Origin: an uncultured Eggerthellaceae bacterium
GTDB lineage: Bacteria > Actinomycetota > Coriobacteriia > Coriobacteriales > Eggerthellaceae
Assembly (NCBI GenBank): GCA_910580205.1
Contig: CAJTVP010000013.1
Coordinates: forward strand, 1-48,608
Direction: 5' to 3'
DNA length: 48,608 bases
The position numbers and the translations under genes are program-made. How positions within the stretch are numbered: the stretch's first letter is position 1; every line of letters begins with the position of its first letter. This document shows positions 46,435 to 48,608 of this stretch, piece by piece. A model generated the notes under the pieces. That model saw nothing but the letters and a program-made list of their open reading frames with translations. It was not told where the DNA came from and ran no database searches.

Positions 46435-48608
46435 ATGGCGGAGATCGATATCCACGCAGAGGGAGTCGAGATGGTGAAGTCGCTTTGCTACTTCTGCCAT
46501 GCGAACTGCGGCGTCCTTGCCTACGTCAAGGACGGGGATGTGATCAAGATCGAAGGCGATCCTGACTATTCCAGCCAAGGCGGCCTGTGCTGCCGCGGCA
46601 CCAGCGCCCTTTTGCACGTGAACCACCCGGCCCGCATCAACCATGCGCTCAAACGCGTAGGGAAGAAGGGCGAAGGTCAATGGGAGCAGATCCCCTATGA
46701 CCAGGCGATCCAGGAAGTCGCCGACAAGCTGAACCAGATCAAAGAGGAATCCGGCGCCGAGTACGTGGCATCCGCTGGCGGCACCACGCGCACCGACGAC
46801 TGGGCGCGCAGGCGCTTCCTGAACCAGTTCGGCACCCCGAACGGGTTCCACAACGCGCTTTTGTGCTGGATCCCCACGTTCATGGCCGAGACCTGCGTGG
46901 CGGGTTGGTCTCCCTTCGAGACGGACCTGGGCGCTGCGCGCAGCCTGATCCTCTGGGGCATGAACCCGGGCGCATCCACCCTGGGCGGCATGCACGGCTA
47001 CACGGACCTCCAGCTGGCGGGTCTGAAGATCATCGTCGTCGATCCCCGTTATTCTGAGACGGCTGCGAAGGCGGACCTGTGGTTGCCGCTGCGTCCCGGC
47101 TCGGATGCGGCGCTGGCTCTCGCCATCCTGCACACCCTCATCTTCGAAGGCCTCTATGATGTGGAGTTCGTCACGAAATGGTGCGACGGCTTCGAAGAGC
47201 TCATGGGCCATATGGCCGACTACTCTCCCGAATGGGCCTCTGAGATCACGTGGCTCGATCCTGATCAGATCCGCAACGCCGCGCGCATGTACGCCATGAA
47301 CAAGCCTGGCTGCATCCAGTGGGGCTGCACGTGGGACCAGAACGGCTCCACGTCCACCACGGCATCTCACGCCCTCGCGCTCTGCCGCGCCATCACGGGC
47401 AACTTGGACGTTCCGGGCGGCGACGGCATGCCGGGTCCGGCCATCAACTTCCTCACCGACGAGGAGATGGAAGCCAACGAATGCCTGCCTGAGGAGATGA
47501 AGGCCAAGCAGATCGGCTCCAACAAGTTCAAGCTGACCAGCTGGCCGGGGTATCAGAAGATCTCCGACAACGCCATGCGCAAGTGGGGCAAGACCCTGCC
47601 GACGGAGTGGTTCTGCGAAGCCCACGGCCCGTCTGTGTTCAAGGCCATCCTCACCGGAGACCCGTACAAGGTGCGCGCGCTCATCTGCAACGCCACCAAT
47701 CCGGTGAACTCCTACGGTGACGCGAAGATGGTCCTGGCGGCCCTCAAAGAAGTCGAGTTCCTGGTCACGGTGGACTACTGGATGACCCCCACCGCGCTCC
47801 TGTCCGACTACGTGTTCCCGGCCGCCGGCGCTCTTGAGCGTCCCACCATCATCACCCACTACGGCGCCACCGACTCCCTCATGGCCGGCCGTCGCGCCAT
47901 GCAGCCGAAGTACGACCGCCACACTGACATGGTTTTCTGGCGCAAGCTCGGTCTGGCCTGCGGCCAGGATCCGGAGATGTGGCCCTGGGAGACCGAGGAA
48001 GAGGCCTACTGGCACATCATCAAGGGCATCGGCCTTCCCATCAGCAGCTACAACGAGTTCGTCGACAACGTGCGCATGTACTACCCGCCGCTGCACCAGA
48101 TGAAGTACGAGAACGGCGGCTTCTGGACCCCGTCGGGCAAGGTCGAGTGCAACTCCACCATCATGCGCGAGCTGGGCTACGTGGGCATGCCCACCTACGT
48201 CGGCTCGCCGGAGAACCCCATTGACACCCCTGAGCTGCTCGAGGAGTACCCGCTGGTGCTCACCACCGGCGGCGGCTTCATGCCCTACCACCACTCCGAG
48301 CACTTCCAGATGCAGGGCATCCGCTACCTGTACCCCGACCCGTACTTCTCCATCAACCCGGCCCTCGCCGAGCAGCTGGGCATCGAGTACGGCGACTGGT
48401 GCTGGATCGAGACCCGCCGCGGCCGCATCAAGATGCGCGCCAACGTCGACAACGATACCCATCCCAACGTGGTGTTCGCGCCGCGCGGCTGGTGGTTCCC
48501 CGAGCGCGACGGCTCGGCCGACCTGGCCAACCCGTTCGGCTGCCTGGAGTCCAACGTCAACGTCCTGACCTCGGTGGATGAGGAGGACTGCGATCCCATG
48601 GGCGGCTC
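46435..48608 (+). CDS. Molybdopterin oxidoreductase (DMSO reductase family), 3' end outside window
   Basis: About 724 residues are present and the gene continues past the right edge. The N-terminus has no Tat signal, so the enzyme is probably cytoplasmic. A [4Fe-4S] motif C18-x2-C21-x3-C25 with a fourth Cys at 52 or 53 (LCCRG) is followed by the molybdopterin domains (LILWGMNPGAST; VVDPRYSETAAKADLWLPLRPGSDAAL; QWGCTWDQNG). C144 in HNALLCW is the probable metal ligand, grouping it with Cys-ligated enzymes. The residue after C21 is His, whereas tungsten acetylene hydratase has Asp there. The substrate is unknown; paralogues in this bacterial group include catechol dehydroxylases. The SD GAGAGGAAGG supports ATG 46435. 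Confidence 0.93.
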   Translation, partial: MAEIDIHAEGVEMVKSLCYFCHANCGVLAYVKDGDVIKIEGDPDYSSQGGLCCRGTSALLHVNHPARINHALKRVGKKGEGQWEQIPYDQAIQEVADKLNQIKEESGAEYVASAGGTTRTDDWARRRFLNQFGTPNGFHNALLCWIPTFMAETCVAGWSPFETDLGAARSLILWGMNPGASTLGGMHGYTDLQLAGLKIIVVDPRYSETAAKADLWLPLRPGSDAALALAILHTLIFEGLYDVEFVTKWCDGFEELMGHMADYSPEWASEITWLDPDQIRNAARMYAMNKPGCIQWGCTWDQNGSTSTTASHALALCRAITGNLDVPGGDGMPGPAINFLTDEEMEANECLPEEMKAKQIGSNKFKLTSWPGYQKISDNAMRKWGKTLPTEWFCEAHGPSVFKAILTGDPYKVRALICNATNPVNSYGDAKMVLAALKEVEFLVTVDYWMTPTALLSDYVFPAAGALERPTIITHYGATDSLMAGRRAMQPKYDRHTDMVFWRKLGLACGQDPEMWPWETEEEAYWHIIKGIGLPISSYNEFVDNVRMYYPPLHQMKYENGGFWTPSGKVECNSTIMRELGYVGMPTYVGSPENPIDTPELLEEYPLVLTTGGGFMPYHHSEHFQMQGIRYLYPDPYFSINPALAEQLGIEYGDWCWIETRRGRIKMRANVDNDTHPNVVFAPRGWWFPERDGSADLANPFGCLESNVNVLTSVDEEDCDPMGG

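Noticed and set aside
1..48608. CRISPR array, prophage, insertion sequence or replication origin
   Set aside because: No regularly spaced repeats, cas genes, transposase or phage structural genes, and no DnaA-box cluster was seen. The only mobile-element signature is the tRNA-Thr island.

Overview
The window comes from the chromosome of a high-GC Gram-positive bacterium, most likely an anaerobic member of the Coriobacteriia (Eggerthellaceae-like). This is inferred from several things: GatCAB as the amidotransferase route, frequent GTG/TTG starts, actinobacterial-looking gene sequences, a LuxR-type regulator with membrane segments, and a DMSO-reductase-family molybdoenzyme. No rRNA is present, so the genus is not resolved. 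Most of the window is dense, conserved housekeeping sequence.

Layout. (1) 1-1867: the 3' end of a DUF4130 gene, then tRNA-Thr(TGT). The last 50 bp of the tRNA region (341-390) recur exactly at 1818-1867. The intervening 1.4 kb is visibly AT-richer and holds one gene, a Fic-domain protein, so this is a minimal tRNA-targeted island. (2) 1953-5338: gatCAB. (3) 5619-12944: a compact histidine operon, hisZ-hisG (fused)-hisD-hisC-hisB-hisH-hisA-hisF-hisI, with overlapping or nearly touching genes and no hisE. (4) 13009-13911: ferritin, and a divergent small acidic protein of unknown function. (5) 14074-26615: accessory transport and regulation. It holds a 1048-residue ABC ATPase-permease fusion, an arylamine N-acetyltransferase, an ABC-2 exporter operon divergent from a membrane-bound LuxR-type regulator with a perfect inverted repeat between them, an MFS carrier, a phenylacetate-CoA-ligase-like enzyme followed by a LysR effector domain lacking its HTH, and a lipoprotein. 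(6) 26810-36242: an M23 endopeptidase, tRNA-Arg with argS, tRNA-His, tRNA-Lys and tRNA-Ile2/Met, a NhaP-type antiporter, tRNA-Val, a TSCPD protein, trpS, rpsA and coaE. (7) 36412-45015: uvrB-recN behind a LexA-like site, a coiled-coil/RlpA-like secreted protein, and pheS-pheT. (8) 45016-45456: 440 bp without a credible gene but full of nested inverted repeats. (9) A PhnP-like metallohydrolase, divergent from the molybdopterin oxidoreductase that runs off the right edge.

How the genes work together. Translation dominates: GatCAB, ArgRS, TrpRS, PheRS, ribosomal protein S1 and six tRNAs. tRNA-Arg appears to share a transcript with argS. Histidine synthesis is one operon whose first enzyme and its regulatory subunit are a single polypeptide. 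uvrB and recN overlap and look like one DNA-damage operon. The two secreted coiled-coil proteins (M23 and double-psi barrel) are probably cell-wall remodelling factors of similar design.

The observations most worth following are the single-gene Fic island in tRNA-Thr, the HisZ-HisG fusion, the HTH-less LysR domain beside the CoA ligase, the rpsA leader peptide overlapping the rpsA start, the inverted repeat between the exporter operon and the LuxR-type gene, and the structured non-coding region after pheT. Coordinates, motifs and repeats were read directly from the sequence. Family assignments rest on recognised motifs, without database searches.
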